Below are positions 1 through 7,186 of a stretch of 23,243 bases of DNA, one piece after another. The DNA comes from Solirubrobacteraceae bacterium (GTDB taxonomy: Bacteria > Actinomycetota > Thermoleophilia > Solirubrobacterales > Solirubrobacteraceae): assembly GCA_016462245.1 (NCBI GenBank), contig JAEMTR010000008.1:1-23243 (forward strand), in the 5' to 3' direction. The notes under the pieces were generated by a model. The model made no database searches. It had not been told where the DNA came from and was given only the letters and a program-made list of their open reading frames with translations. A program made the position numbers and the translations under genes. Within the stretch, counting starts at the first letter, position 1. Each line of letters opens with the position of its first letter.

Positions 1-304
1 TGTAGAGCTGATCAACAAGATAGATCGCAACCTGATCTCGAATGACAGGGTTGGCAATCAACTCCGAGCTGGCCTTCGTCCACTGGTTCGTGTCAAGCAG
101 CTGCTGCCGCGTCCAGTTGGCGAAAACGGCGAGAATTGTGAAGAGCGTCGCGAAGATTACGAGCAGGTGAACCGATACGCGGCGGCCACGCGAGCGCTGC
201 CACGGCGTCTCGCCGCTGGGCGTTACGACGGTCGGCGGGTCGTCGCTAACCGGTTTAGCGCGCGGAGGCTGCTCGCTTGTCTTATCTTCGGAATCTGAGG
301 TCAT
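1..304 (-). CDS. Putative integral membrane protein, 3' part outside window
   Basis: Reading the minus strand from the ATG at 304-302 gives 101 open codons with no stop before the window edge, so only the N-terminal part is present. Residues 1-43 are hydrophilic and rich in Pro, Ser, Asp and Arg, with a PWQRSRGRR stretch. A single hydrophobic segment follows at about residues 44-63 (VHLLVIFATLFTILAVFANW). After it comes an extracytoplasmic-looking stretch with WTRQQLLDTNQWTKASSEL and DQVAIYLVDQLY. This layout resembles a poorly characterised actinobacterial membrane-protein family, but I cannot name a function. A GAGG lies about 10 nt upstream of the ATG, inside the coding sequence of the divergent gene. 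The start codon directly abuts the ATG of the plus-strand gene at 305. Confidence 0.72.
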   Translation of the reverse strand, partial: MTSDSEDKTSEQPPRAKPVSDDPPTVVTPSGETPWQRSRGRRVSVHLLVIFATLFTILAVFANWTRQQLLDTNQWTKASSELIANPVIRDQVAIYLVDQLY

Positions 305-2452
305 ATGGCGGTAGCCTCGCAGATTCAGCTGTGTTTCGCTACGCGGCTAGACACCACTTTGCCGACCGCTCTCTCAAACCAGCCGCCCGCCCGCCGTCGT
401 CTCTTCGGCTTCGTTGTGCGCGTGCTTGCGCTCGGCCTGATCCAAGCGCTGACGCTCTGGGGCGCGGCGGCGATTATTCCTGAGATCGACGTGCCGTCAT
501 TCGCTGCGGCGCTAGTTGTGGTTGTCGTGCTTGCGATCTTCGGTTCGCTAATCTGGCCCCTAATAACGCGCTTGTTACTGCCGCTGACGGTGCTGACATT
601 CGGCCTGCTCTCGCTGGTTGCGACGACCGCGATGGTCTGGGTCTCGCTCGACATCGTCGATCAGAGCGAGCCAACGGTGCTTGGCTCTTTCTTCATCGCC
701 GTCCTGATGACGGTCGTCAGCACGATCGCTGGCACACTGCTCGACGTTGACGGCGATGCCTATCACCTGCGCGTTGTGCGACGGCGGATGCGCAAGTCGC
801 GCGGCGCAAACGAAACAGATGTGCCGGGAGTGATCTTTTTTGAGATCGACGGGCTCGGCGAGCAGGTCCTGCGTGAGGCGGTTGTTTCAGGCCACGTTCC
901 GACGATCGCTCGCTGGCTGGCCGACGGCAGCCACCGAATTGTTGGCTGGGAGTGCGACCTCTCAAGCCAGACCGGCGCCAGCCAAGCAGGGTTGCTGCTC
1001 GGGAGCAACGAGAACATGCCGGCCTTCCGCTGGTACGAAAAGGAGCGCGGCGTGCTGATGGTTTCCAGCAGCGTTGCCGATACGGCAGAGATGGAACGCC
1101 GAGCCAGCACCGGCAGCGGCCTGCTGGCAGTCGGCGGCACGAGCCGCGGAAACCTGCTCTCCGGTGACGCGCCGCGGGCCTCAGCGACGCTGAGCGTTGT
1201 GCGCGACAAAGAGCGCTCGCATTCGAGTGAGTTCTTCGCCTTCTTCTCCGACCCTTCGGGAATGACGCGCACGCTCGTGCTTTCCGTCCACGACATGATT
1301 CTCGAGAAGCTCGCCTACTGGAAGCAGATCCGCTCCGGCGAAGAGCACGTTCACCGCGGCGGCGTCTATCCGCTTCTGCGCGCGGCGATGACAGTTGTAA
1401 TGCGCGAGCTCAACACCGCGACGCTGCTCGCCGACATCGTCGAAGGCGTTCCGGTCTCCTATTCGACTTACGTTGGCTACGACGAAGTGGCCCACCACTC
1501 GGGGATCCGCGCGCCCGACGCACTGACCGTTTTGAAGCGGCTCGACCGGCAGCTGCTGAGGCTAGAGCGAGCAATCCCGCAGGCGCCGAGGCCTTACCAC
1601 ATTGTCGTCCTCTCGGACCACGGCCAGTCGCAGGGCAGGCCGTTCCGCCAGCGCTGCGGAAAGACCTTGGAAGAGGTCGTTGAGCAGGCTTGCGCCGGCG
1701 ACGGCGGAGTAATCGCTCCGCCGGCCGTTGCCGAGTCATGGGGTGAGATTGGCGGCTGGCTGACCGAGCTGGGCAACGATGACAGCGCCGGTGGGCGGAT
1801 GATGGCGCGAGCCACGCGCAACCTAGTCGGCGATGACGGGGTCGCCTTAGGCCCCGGGCGAGAAGCGCAGGATCAGCACCAAGCGATCAGCAACGCCAGC
1901 GACGACGATCGCCCCGAGGTGATCGTGCTTGCTTCCGGCTGCCTTGGCTTGGTCTCGTTCCCGCGCACGCCTGGCCGCTTGACGCTCGAAGCAATCGAGC
2001 AGCAGCATCCTGGGCTCGTCGCAGCGCTTGCCGCTCATTCCGAGATCGGCTGGGTGATGGTTCGCTCAGAGGCTGAAGGGGCCGTTGTGCTCGGCGCCGA
2101 AGGCAGCTACCGGCTCAGCGACGACAGCGTCAGTGGCGTCAGCCCGATCGCTCAATTCGGCGCCAATGCCGCCGACCACTTGCGCCGTCATGACAGCTTT
2201 AGTCACTGCCCAGACCTGCTCGTCAGTGGTGCCTACCTACCGGACGAAGACGAGATCGTGCCGTTCGAAGAATTCATGGGCTCACACGGTGGACTCGGCG
2301 GCGCACAGATGCATCCGTTCGCCCTTGTTCCCAGTAGCTGGAGCGAAGCTGAGCTACCGATCATTGGCGCCGCGACAATGCACCACGAGCTAAAGCGTTG
2401 GATGGCTGAGGGCGGTCTGTTGATCGCGCATTCACCGCCAGCGCTGAACTAG
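305..2452 (+). CDS. Holin-IV-like membrane domain fused to alkaline phosphatase superfamily domain
   Basis: This 715-residue protein has two parts. Residues about 33-148 form four hydrophobic helices (about 33-60, 66-93, 94-118, 125-148), like the actinobacterial phage-holin-IV family. The rest is a metal-dependent alkaline phosphatase / type I phosphodiesterase fold. Visible active-site elements are D182 in EIDGLG, a nucleophile candidate in SSQTGAS (about 220-226), D393 and H397 in YDEVAHH, D438-H439 in SDHG and H661 in SHGG. These are the expected ligands of a two-metal phospho- or sulfohydrolase. Substrate is unknown; a lipid or cell-envelope phosphoester is an inference from the membrane anchor. 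The ATG at 305 has GAGG at 297-300, a short spacing, and a downstream start before the first helix is possible. The name holin reflects the fold only, since nothing here suggests phage lysis. Confidence 0.85.
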   Translation: MAVASQIQLCFATRLDTTLPTALSNQPPARRRLFGFVVRVLALGLIQALTLWGAAAIIPEIDVPSFAAALVVVVVLAIFGSLIWPLITRLLLPLTVLTFGLLSLVATTAMVWVSLDIVDQSEPTVLGSFFIAVLMTVVSTIAGTLLDVDGDAYHLRVVRRRMRKSRGANETDVPGVIFFEIDGLGEQVLREAVVSGHVPTIARWLADGSHRIVGWECDLSSQTGASQAGLLLGSNENMPAFRWYEKERGVLMVSSSVADTAEMERRASTGSGLLAVGGTSRGNLLSGDAPRASATLSVVRDKERSHSSEFFAFFSDPSGMTRTLVLSVHDMILEKLAYWKQIRSGEEHVHRGGVYPLLRAAMTVVMRELNTATLLADIVEGVPVSYSTYVGYDEVAHHSGIRAPDALTVLKRLDRQLLRLERAIPQAPRPYHIVVLSDHGQSQGRPFRQRCGKTLEEVVEQACAGDGGVIAPPAVAESWGEIGGWLTELGNDDSAGGRMMARATRNLVGDDGVALGPGREAQDQHQAISNASDDDRPEVIVLASGCLGLVSFPRTPGRLTLEAIEQQHPGLVAALAAHSEIGWVMVRSEAEGAVVLGAEGSYRLSDDSVSGVSPIAQFGANAADHLRRHDSFSHCPDLLVSGAYLPDEDEIVPFEEFMGSHGGLGGAQMHPFALVPSSWSEAELPIIGAATMHHELKRWMAEGGLLIAHSPPALN

Positions 2453-2453
2453 G

Positions 2454-2485
2454 CCGCGGCGATCGCTCCGCGATCAGCGCCGCGG
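2454..2485. terminator. Hairpin filling the gap between two convergent genes
   Basis: CCGCGGC (2454-2460) pairs with GCCGCGG (2479-2485), and directly inside it GATCGC (2461-2466) pairs with GCGATC (2470-2475). The loop is TCC and there is a 3-nt bulge. The structure starts one base after the stop of the phosphatase gene and ends one base before the stop of the glutamine amidotransferase gene. No T-run follows on either side, so it may act as a bidirectional transcript-end structure rather than a classical intrinsic terminator. Confidence 0.55.
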
Positions 2486-3187
2486 TCAGCGGCAACGCTT
2501 AGCGAAGCGGCGAAAGAGCTCACGGCCATACTCGTTCCACTCCTGCATGTGGGCTGCGCGCCCGGCCTCGACCAGTTCGGCCTGCTCGCGCCGCGCCGGA
2601 TCACTTGCGTCGGCCAGCAGCGGGGCGAGCCAATGATCGAGCACCGAGCCCTCGATCTCGGGGTGGTGTTGGAAACCCCACGCTTCGCCATAGCGAAAAG
2701 CCTGAACACAGACCGAGTTACTGGCCAGCGTTGTCGAGCCGGGCGGCGGCTCAAAGGCATAGTCATGCCACGCCAGCCCGATCAGTGTGTCGGCTCCAAA
2801 GCCGGTCACTGGGTCATCTCGGCCGGCCGGCAGGACGTCGATCTGCTCCCAGCCGAACTCGCGTTCGCTCGCTTTGAAGACCGACCCGCCGCTGACGTGG
2901 GCGATCATCTGCGCGCCGAGGCAGACGCCAAAGAGGGGACGGTCGGCCTCAATCCAATCGTTGACGATTTCGTACTCGCGCTCGAGATAGGGGTATCGAT
3001 CCACTTGATCGATGTTCTCATCGCCGCCGAGAACGACGAGCCCAGAATATTGATCGAGCGGCCGCTGTGGCTCGCCGCCCTCAGCCGGGATCCAGTGCTC
3101 GATTGCCAGCGACTGCTCGGACGCAGCCTCGGCTAAAACTCCAACTGTTCCGCCATCCGGGTGCGCGATCGCGAGAATTTCAGCCAT
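2486..3187 (-). CDS. Class I glutamine amidotransferase (GMP synthase-like)
   Basis: A 233-residue stand-alone glutaminase-type domain. The nucleophile elbow is FGVCLGAQ with Cys89. The His-Glu pair is in QHHPE (His175, Glu177). Upstream, VVLGGDENI provides the family's N-terminal glycine-rich strand. Such free-standing GMP-synthase-like amidotransferases often act in amine or peptide catabolism, or hydrolyse gamma-glutamyl compounds. The acceptor here cannot be read from sequence. I chose the ATG at 3187 because the protein begins naturally (MAEILAIAHPD), an AGGATTAGG lies just upstream, and it overlaps the MFS stop by 8 nt (ATGGCTGA), which implies translational coupling. A longer in-frame start near 3295 would run deep into the MFS gene and adds no recognisable domain. 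Confidence 0.88.
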   Translation of the reverse strand: MAEILAIAHPDGGTVGVLAEAASEQSLAIEHWIPAEGGEPQRPLDQYSGLVVLGGDENIDQVDRYPYLEREYEIVNDWIEADRPLFGVCLGAQMIAHVSGGSVFKASEREFGWEQIDVLPAGRDDPVTGFGADTLIGLAWHDYAFEPPPGSTTLASNSVCVQAFRYGEAWGFQHHPEIEGSVLDHWLAPLLADASDPARREQAELVEAGRAAHMQEWNEYGRELFRRFAKRCR

Positions 3188-4433
3188 GCCTAATCCTACG
3201 ATTTCCACCCGTTCCAAAGAAGCCCAGCATCGCCCCGCCAGCGCTGATCGCCGCAGCGACGATGAATGCGGCCGCGTAGTTGTTGCCCGATCCAATTGAG
3301 GCGATCACTCCGGCAAGCGGCGCTCCGATCCCGACGCCAATGTCAAAGAAGGCGAGGAAGGCGCCGAGCGCAGTGGCGCGCCGAGCGTCGTCAGTATTTT
3401 CGATCACGATCACGGCAAGCGCTGGGAATACCAGTGACATGCCGCCGCCGGAGAGAATCGCGCCCGCTAAAACCATTGGCAAGGAGCCGGCGAGAGCGAC
3501 GATCAACATTCCGATCGCCTGCACGAGTCCGGCTGCCAGCACAGTCGGCCGCGATCCGATTCGATCCGGAACAGACGAGAGCAGCAGCCTCGTGACTACG
3601 AAAGCGGCCGTGAAGGCAGTGAATACGGCCGCGCCGTTGCCGATCCCCTCGAAGTCCAAGAGCAGCACGACGAACGCCATGAAACTGCCGTACGCAAGCG
3701 CGACCATCGCTAGCGCCGTCCCCGGCCATAGCGCTGAGGAAGGTACCCAGCGCAACAGGCCGCGTTGGTTGCGGCTGGCAATCACGGCCGCACTTGGCGC
3801 TGGCCTAGCTTGGAGCACGCCGCCAACCAGTTCCGCTTCGGCGAGCTCTTCGGAGGCCGACTGCTCGGTCGTCTTTGCCGCCGGAATCTGACTGGCGATG
3901 ATCAGTGCGATTAACGACGTTACGACGGCGAATGCCCAGACGGCGTCGTAACCTGCGCTGCTGAGAATCACTGATCCGAGAACTGCGCCGATCGTTATTC
4001 CGCCCCAGACCGAGAGACCAAAAAGGCCGACGACGCGCGCTCGCCCTTCAACGGGGGCAAGGTCAACAATCCATGTAATCCCAGCCGTGTAGACCCAACC
4101 TTCGCCGGTTCCGACAAGCAGTCGCGAGATGATTAGTCCCGTAACCCCGGCGGGAACGAAGACCAGCGCGGCTCCGAGCGCCGCGATCGCGATGCCGCTG
4201 ATGTGGACCAGTTTGCGCCCGCGTTTGTCGGCTATGCGGCCAGCGATAGGGCGCATCAGGATGCCGGTAACCGAGAACGCACCAATCACAAGCCCGACGG
4301 CCACGTCGCCGCCACCGATCGGCCCTTTGACAAAAAGCGGCAGCACCGGAATTACCGCTCCGATGCCAAGAACGTTGAATAAGGTCGCGACGAAGAGGGC
4401 GTAGGAAGCTCCCGAGCCGCTGCTTTTCGGCAT
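3180..4433 (-). CDS. Major facilitator superfamily transporter
   Basis: A 417-residue membrane protein with two groups of about six hydrophobic helices separated by a charged cytoplasmic loop at roughly residues 190-240. The MFS motif A is visible as GRIADKRGRK (about 65-74), between helices 2 and 3. A weaker counterpart, PDRIGSRP, lies in the second half. This fits a drug/proton-antiporter-type exporter or a sugar-efflux-like carrier; substrate unknown. The ATG at 4433 places the first helix near the N-terminus. A GTG at 4478 in the same frame would add 15 residues and has TAGGCT (minus strand, 4492-4487) 8 nt upstream, so it remains a real alternative. The gene overlaps the amidotransferase downstream, so the two probably form a two-gene operon, perhaps import or export plus hydrolysis of one amide compound. 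Confidence 0.87.
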   Translation of the reverse strand: MPKSSGSGASYALFVATLFNVLGIGAVIPVLPLFVKGPIGGGDVAVGLVIGAFSVTGILMRPIAGRIADKRGRKLVHISGIAIAALGAALVFVPAGVTGLIISRLLVGTGEGWVYTAGITWIVDLAPVEGRARVVGLFGLSVWGGITIGAVLGSVILSSAGYDAVWAFAVVTSLIALIIASQIPAAKTTEQSASEELAEAELVGGVLQARPAPSAAVIASRNQRGLLRWVPSSALWPGTALAMVALAYGSFMAFVVLLLDFEGIGNGAAVFTAFTAAFVVTRLLLSSVPDRIGSRPTVLAAGLVQAIGMLIVALAGSLPMVLAGAILSGGGMSLVFPALAVIVIENTDDARRATALGAFLAFFDIGVGIGAPLAGVIASIGSGNNYAAAFIVAAAISAGGAMLGFFGTGGNRRIRHG

Positions 4434-4520
4434 AGCGGGCAAAGGCACTCCAACTTCGCCTAGATGATGGCTGGCCACTGCGCCCGAGCCTAGCGCGGAT
4501 CACCAGCCGCGAACTAGCGC

Positions 4521-4526
4521 TACACT
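4521..4526 (+). promoter_or_regulatory. Candidate -10 element for the rpmG operon
   Basis: TACACT fits the actinobacterial TANNNT -10 pattern and sits in the context GCTACACT. It lies 80 nt upstream of rpmG and 10 nt upstream of the leader hairpin. No good -35 hexamer is visible at the proper distance, so this is tentative. Confidence 0.3.
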
Positions 4527-4535
4527 GAGTTTTCG

Positions 4536-4577
4536 ACTCGCCTGGGGCGGGTCGTTTTTCTGCCCCAGAGAGTTTTT
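4536..4577 (+). terminator. Terminator-like hairpin (candidate attenuator) in the rpmG leader
   Basis: CTGGGGC (4542-4548) pairs perfectly with GCCCCAG (4562-4568). An outer ACTC (4536-4539) pairs with GAGT (4570-4573) across a small internal loop. A T-run follows at 4573-4577. No plus-strand gene ends upstream, since both neighbours to the left are on the minus strand. The element therefore lies inside the likely 5' leader of rpmG, 29 nt before its start codon. Attenuation is an inference. Confidence 0.5.
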
Positions 4578-4606
4578 GACGCAACCTCTAACACCGGAGT
4601 CAACGC

Positions 4607-4771
4607 ATGGCCCGTGGAGATGTACGCGTCGCGATCACCCTCGAGTGCGAGGACTGTAAGCGACGTAATTATCAAACGAACAAAAGCAAGCGCAACACGC
4701 CTGATCGCGTGACGCTGCGCAAATACTGCCGCTGGTGCCGTAGCCACACCAGCCACAAAGAGACCCGTTAG
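4607..4771 (+). CDS. rpmG: 50S ribosomal protein L33
   Basis: A 54-residue protein starting MARGDVRVAITLECEDC, with the L33 core RRNYQTNKSKRN and the C-terminal HTSHKETR. Four cysteines (14, 17, 41, 44) in CEDC and CRWC make it the zinc-binding form. It binds the large subunit near the E site. GGAG lies 8 nt before the ATG. It is the first gene of the rpmG-secE-nusG-rplKA group, the order usual in Actinobacteria. No tRNA-Trp gene lies between it and secE, since only 13 nt separate them. Confidence 0.95.
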   Translation: MARGDVRVAITLECEDCKRRNYQTNKSKRNTPDRVTLRKYCRWCRSHTSHKETR

Positions 4772-4784
4772 TGAGCTTCGGGCA

Positions 4785-5366
4785 GTGGCACGAAATCGCA
4801 AACGAGCCAAGCAGCGCAAGGCTAAGCGGGATGCATCCGCTGGCGGCGAAGGGATCGTCCGCGAGGACATTCCGGCCTCGCTCGATCACTCGTCGGCCGA
4901 CGTCGATGAGTTCGAAGCCAAGCTGGTCGCCGGAGCCGAAGGCACTCCTGCCGACGCCAAGGTCGACCCCAGCGCCGGCGGCGTCGTCCACCCCGAGGAA
5001 CTCAGCGCTGCAGAGTTCGCTGAACTTGAGGACCGGATCGACGACGTCGAAGAAAAGATTGAAAGCGGCGACCAGGAATCAATCAGCGAAGCTGAAGAGT
5101 CGCTCGAAGCTGACATTGAAACTCGCCAGGCAGCGGCAGCACTCGCGCCAGCCAGCGCCGATCAGCCGGAGCGCAGGAAGTCGATCTTCGGCCGCTTCTT
5201 TGACTTTCTGCGCGCATCGTGGTCGGAGCTGCAGCGCGTCCAATGGCCAGACCGTCGCCAGGTCGGGCAGGCAACTGCAGTCGTTCTTGGCTTCGTTGTG
5301 ATCGCCGGCGCCTATCTTGGTCTCGCTGACGTCGTTGCACAAAAAATCGTCGACCTAATTATCTGA
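4785..5366 (+). CDS. secE: Preprotein translocase subunit SecE
   Basis: The SecE domain occupies about residues 131-193: an amphipathic segment (FGRFFDFLRASWSELQRVQWP), then one membrane helix at about 161-180, ending VDLII. It clamps SecY in the SecYEG channel. The first 125 residues are unusual: after a basic start (MARNRKRAKQRKAKR) they are acidic, Ala/Glu/Asp-rich and probably disordered or partly coiled coil (about 70-115). Core SecE proteins are only about 60-80 residues, so this is a long extension. The start is GTG at 4785, with no clear Shine-Dalgarno sequence. The basic N-terminus makes it the natural choice, and a GTG at 4771 is out of frame. nusG follows after 22 nt. Confidence 0.93.
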   Translation: MARNRKRAKQRKAKRDASAGGEGIVREDIPASLDHSSADVDEFEAKLVAGAEGTPADAKVDPSAGGVVHPEELSAAEFAELEDRIDDVEEKIESGDQESISEAEESLEADIETRQAAAALAPASADQPERRKSIFGRFFDFLRASWSELQRVQWPDRRQVGQATAVVLGFVVIAGAYLGLADVVAQKIVDLII

Positions 5367-5388
5367 CCTTCAACCTGATCTGGATCCC

Positions 5389-5922
5389 ATGTATCGCTGG
5401 TACGTAATCAACACTCGCTCAAATCTTGAAAAGAAGGTCAAGGGCGACCTCGAACGCCGTCTGGCAGCTCACGACCAGTCGAGCAAGGTTCGCCAGATCG
5501 TAATCCCGACCGAAACCAAGGTTGAGATCAAGGACGGCGAGAAGGTGTCGAGCGAGGTGCGCACGATGCCTGGTTACGTGCTGATCAACATGGACCTCAA
5601 CATGGCGCTCAACCCCGAGCTGTGGGCCGTCGTTAAGGAGACGCCGAACCTGACCGGCTTCGTCGGCGCCTCAACCGATCCAGTGCCGTTGACGCAGCCA
5701 GAAGTTGACCGTCTGCTCCATCAGGAGGTCGCTCAGAAGGTCGCGTCTAAGGCCCAGTTCACGATCGGCGAATCGGTCAAGGTTGTCGCCGGTCCGCTGT
5801 CAGACTTCTCAGGCGAAATCGCCGAAATCAATCAGGACGCCGCGAAGCTTAAGGTGCTTGTGTCAATCTTCGGTCGAGAGACCCCGGTCGAAGTTGGCTT
5901 CGATCAGGTCAAGAAGATCTGA
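5389..5922 (+). CDS. nusG: Transcription termination/antitermination factor NusG
   Basis: A 177-residue protein of the usual bacterial length. The NGN domain begins MYRWYVINTRS with the conserved Trp5 region and contains PGYVLINMD (61-69). It contacts the RNA polymerase clamp. The KOW domain begins near residue 124 (FTIGESVKVVAGP) and ends FDQVKKI; in the family it binds Rho or ribosomal S10. The ATG at 5389 is preceded only by a weak GGA. It sits in the standard place between secE and rplK. Confidence 0.97.
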   Translation: MYRWYVINTRSNLEKKVKGDLERRLAAHDQSSKVRQIVIPTETKVEIKDGEKVSSEVRTMPGYVLINMDLNMALNPELWAVVKETPNLTGFVGASTDPVPLTQPEVDRLLHQEVAQKVASKAQFTIGESVKVVAGPLSDFSGEIAEINQDAAKLKVLVSIFGRETPVEVGFDQVKKI

Positions 5923-5961
5923 TTCAGGCAGCCGCTAACGATTCGCAGACAGGGATAAACG

Positions 5962-6387
5962 ATGGCCAAAAAAGTACTCACACAACTTAAGCTCCAAGCC
6001 CCCGGCGGTCAGGCCAGCCCTGCGCCTCCGGTTGGCCCTGCGCTCGGCCAGCACGGCATCAACATCATGGAGTTCTGCAAGGCCTTCAACGCCCAGACGC
6101 AGGAGAACGCCGGCGTGATCACGCCGGTCGTCATCACCGTCTACGAGGATCGCTCATTCACTTTCATCACGAAGACGCCGCCAGCGGCAGTGCTGATCAA
6201 GCAGGCGATCAAGCTGAAGAAGGGTTCAGGCGAACCTAACCGCGAGAAGGTCGGCAAGATCACCCAAGCTCAGCTGCGCCAGATCGCTGAGACCAAGCTC
6301 GACGACCTGAGCGCAAACGACGTTGACGCCGCGATCAAGATCATCGCCGGCACGGCGCGCTCAATGGGCGTAGAGGTGGTCGCATGA
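5962..6387 (+). CDS. rplK: 50S ribosomal protein L11
   Basis: A 141-residue L11 of standard length. The N-terminal domain holds the proline-rich QASPAPPVGPALGQHGINI switch region. The C-terminal domain (from about residue 75) binds the GTPase-centre 23S rRNA and ends in MGVEVVA. It forms part of the thiostrepton site and is needed for stringent RelA activation. AGGGA lies 7 nt before the ATG. Its TGA overlaps the rplA ATG by four bases, so rplA translation is probably coupled to it. Confidence 0.97.
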   Translation: MAKKVLTQLKLQAPGGQASPAPPVGPALGQHGINIMEFCKAFNAQTQENAGVITPVVITVYEDRSFTFITKTPPAAVLIKQAIKLKKGSGEPNREKVGKITQAQLRQIAETKLDDLSANDVDAAIKIIAGTARSMGVEVVA

Positions 6388-7112
6388 GCAAACACAGCAA
6401 GGGTTACGACGAGGCCTTAAGCGAAGTAGACCGCGAGCGCGAGTACGAGCCAGCCGAGGCAGTCGCGCTGGTCAAGAAGCTCGCGCGGGCAAAGTTCGAT
6501 GAATCGATCGAGCTGCACCTGCGCACCGGGCTAAACGTCCGCCACGCCGAGGAGCAGCTGCGCGGCACGATCGCGCTGCCGCACGGACTTGGCAAGGACG
6601 TCACGATCATCGTTTTCGCTCAGGGCGACAAGGCCCGCGAAGCTGAAGCCGCCGGAGCTGACGTCGTCGGCGCCGAGGATCTCGCAACGAAGGTCGAAGA
6701 GGGCTTCAGCGATTTCGACGTCGCGATCTCGACCCCTGACCTGATGCCGGTAGTCGGCAAGCTCGGCCGCGTGCTCGGGCCCTCAGGCAAGATGCCTAAC
6801 CCAAAGGTCGGCACCGTGACGATGGACATCACGAAGGCCGTCGAAGAGGCCAAGGCAGGCAAGGTCGAGTACCGCACCGACCGCAGCTCGATCGTTCACC
6901 TTGTGATCGGCAAGGCCAGCTTCAGCGAAGAGGCGCTGCTCGCCAACTACGCCGCGGTCGTCGAAGAGATCATCCGCGCCAAACCTTCTGCGACCAAGGG
7001 TCGTTACCTGAAGTCGATCACGCTGACTTCAACTATGGGCCCAGGCATCAAGGTCGATTCCGACCCATCTTTCACCCGCGATCTTCAGGAGGCAGCGCCG
7101 GCCGCGGCCTGA
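6384..7112 (+). CDS. rplA: 50S ribosomal protein L1
   Basis: A 242-residue L1 with the signature GPSGKMPNPKVGTVT near residues 132-146. It forms the L1 stalk, which moves deacylated tRNA out of the E site. In many bacteria it represses its own L11-L1 operon by binding the leader mRNA. The start ATG overlaps the rplK stop (ATGA), with GAGGTGG 5 nt upstream inside rplK. The C-terminus has a short Ala/Pro-rich tail (EAAPAAA). Confidence 0.97.
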   Translation: MSKHSKGYDEALSEVDREREYEPAEAVALVKKLARAKFDESIELHLRTGLNVRHAEEQLRGTIALPHGLGKDVTIIVFAQGDKAREAEAAGADVVGAEDLATKVEEGFSDFDVAISTPDLMPVVGKLGRVLGPSGKMPNPKVGTVTMDITKAVEEAKAGKVEYRTDRSSIVHLVIGKASFSEEALLANYAAVVEEIIRAKPSATKGRYLKSITLTSTMGPGIKVDSDPSFTRDLQEAAPAAA

Positions 7113-7186
7113 CATCCTGAATATTCGCGCCACCCAAGACCTCCGGCAGGCCGTGACGACGGCCACAAGTCCGGATTAGGAGGCTC
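7113..7186 (+). promoter_or_regulatory. Ribosomal protein L10 leader (rplJL autoregulatory RNA)
   Basis: This 74-nt gap precedes rplJ and folds well. GGCCGT (7149-7154) pairs with ACGGCC (7159-7164) around a GACG loop. CCTCC (7140-7144) can pair with GGAGG (7179-7183), the core of the rplJ Shine-Dalgarno sequence AGGAGG (7178-7183). In the known L10 leader family the L10(L12) complex binds this region and represses translation of both genes. The position and the sequestered ribosome site support the assignment. The family match was not computed. Confidence 0.6.

Noticed and set aside
2549..3136. A 195-codon plus-strand frame opposite the glutamine amidotransferase
   Set aside because: The minus strand carries a complete catalytic Cys-His-Glu set and an operon overlap, while the plus-strand frame has no recognisable motif.
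4772..4784. A tRNA-Trp gene between rpmG and secE, as found in many Actinobacteria
   Set aside because: Only 13 nt separate the two genes, and no tRNA-like fold was seen elsewhere in the intergenic gaps.
4771..5301. GTG at 4771 overlapping the rpmG stop (TAGTG) as a coupled start for secE
   Set aside because: It is out of frame with the SecE domain and opens a meaningless Ser/Arg-rich frame. The GTG at 4785 reads into SecE.
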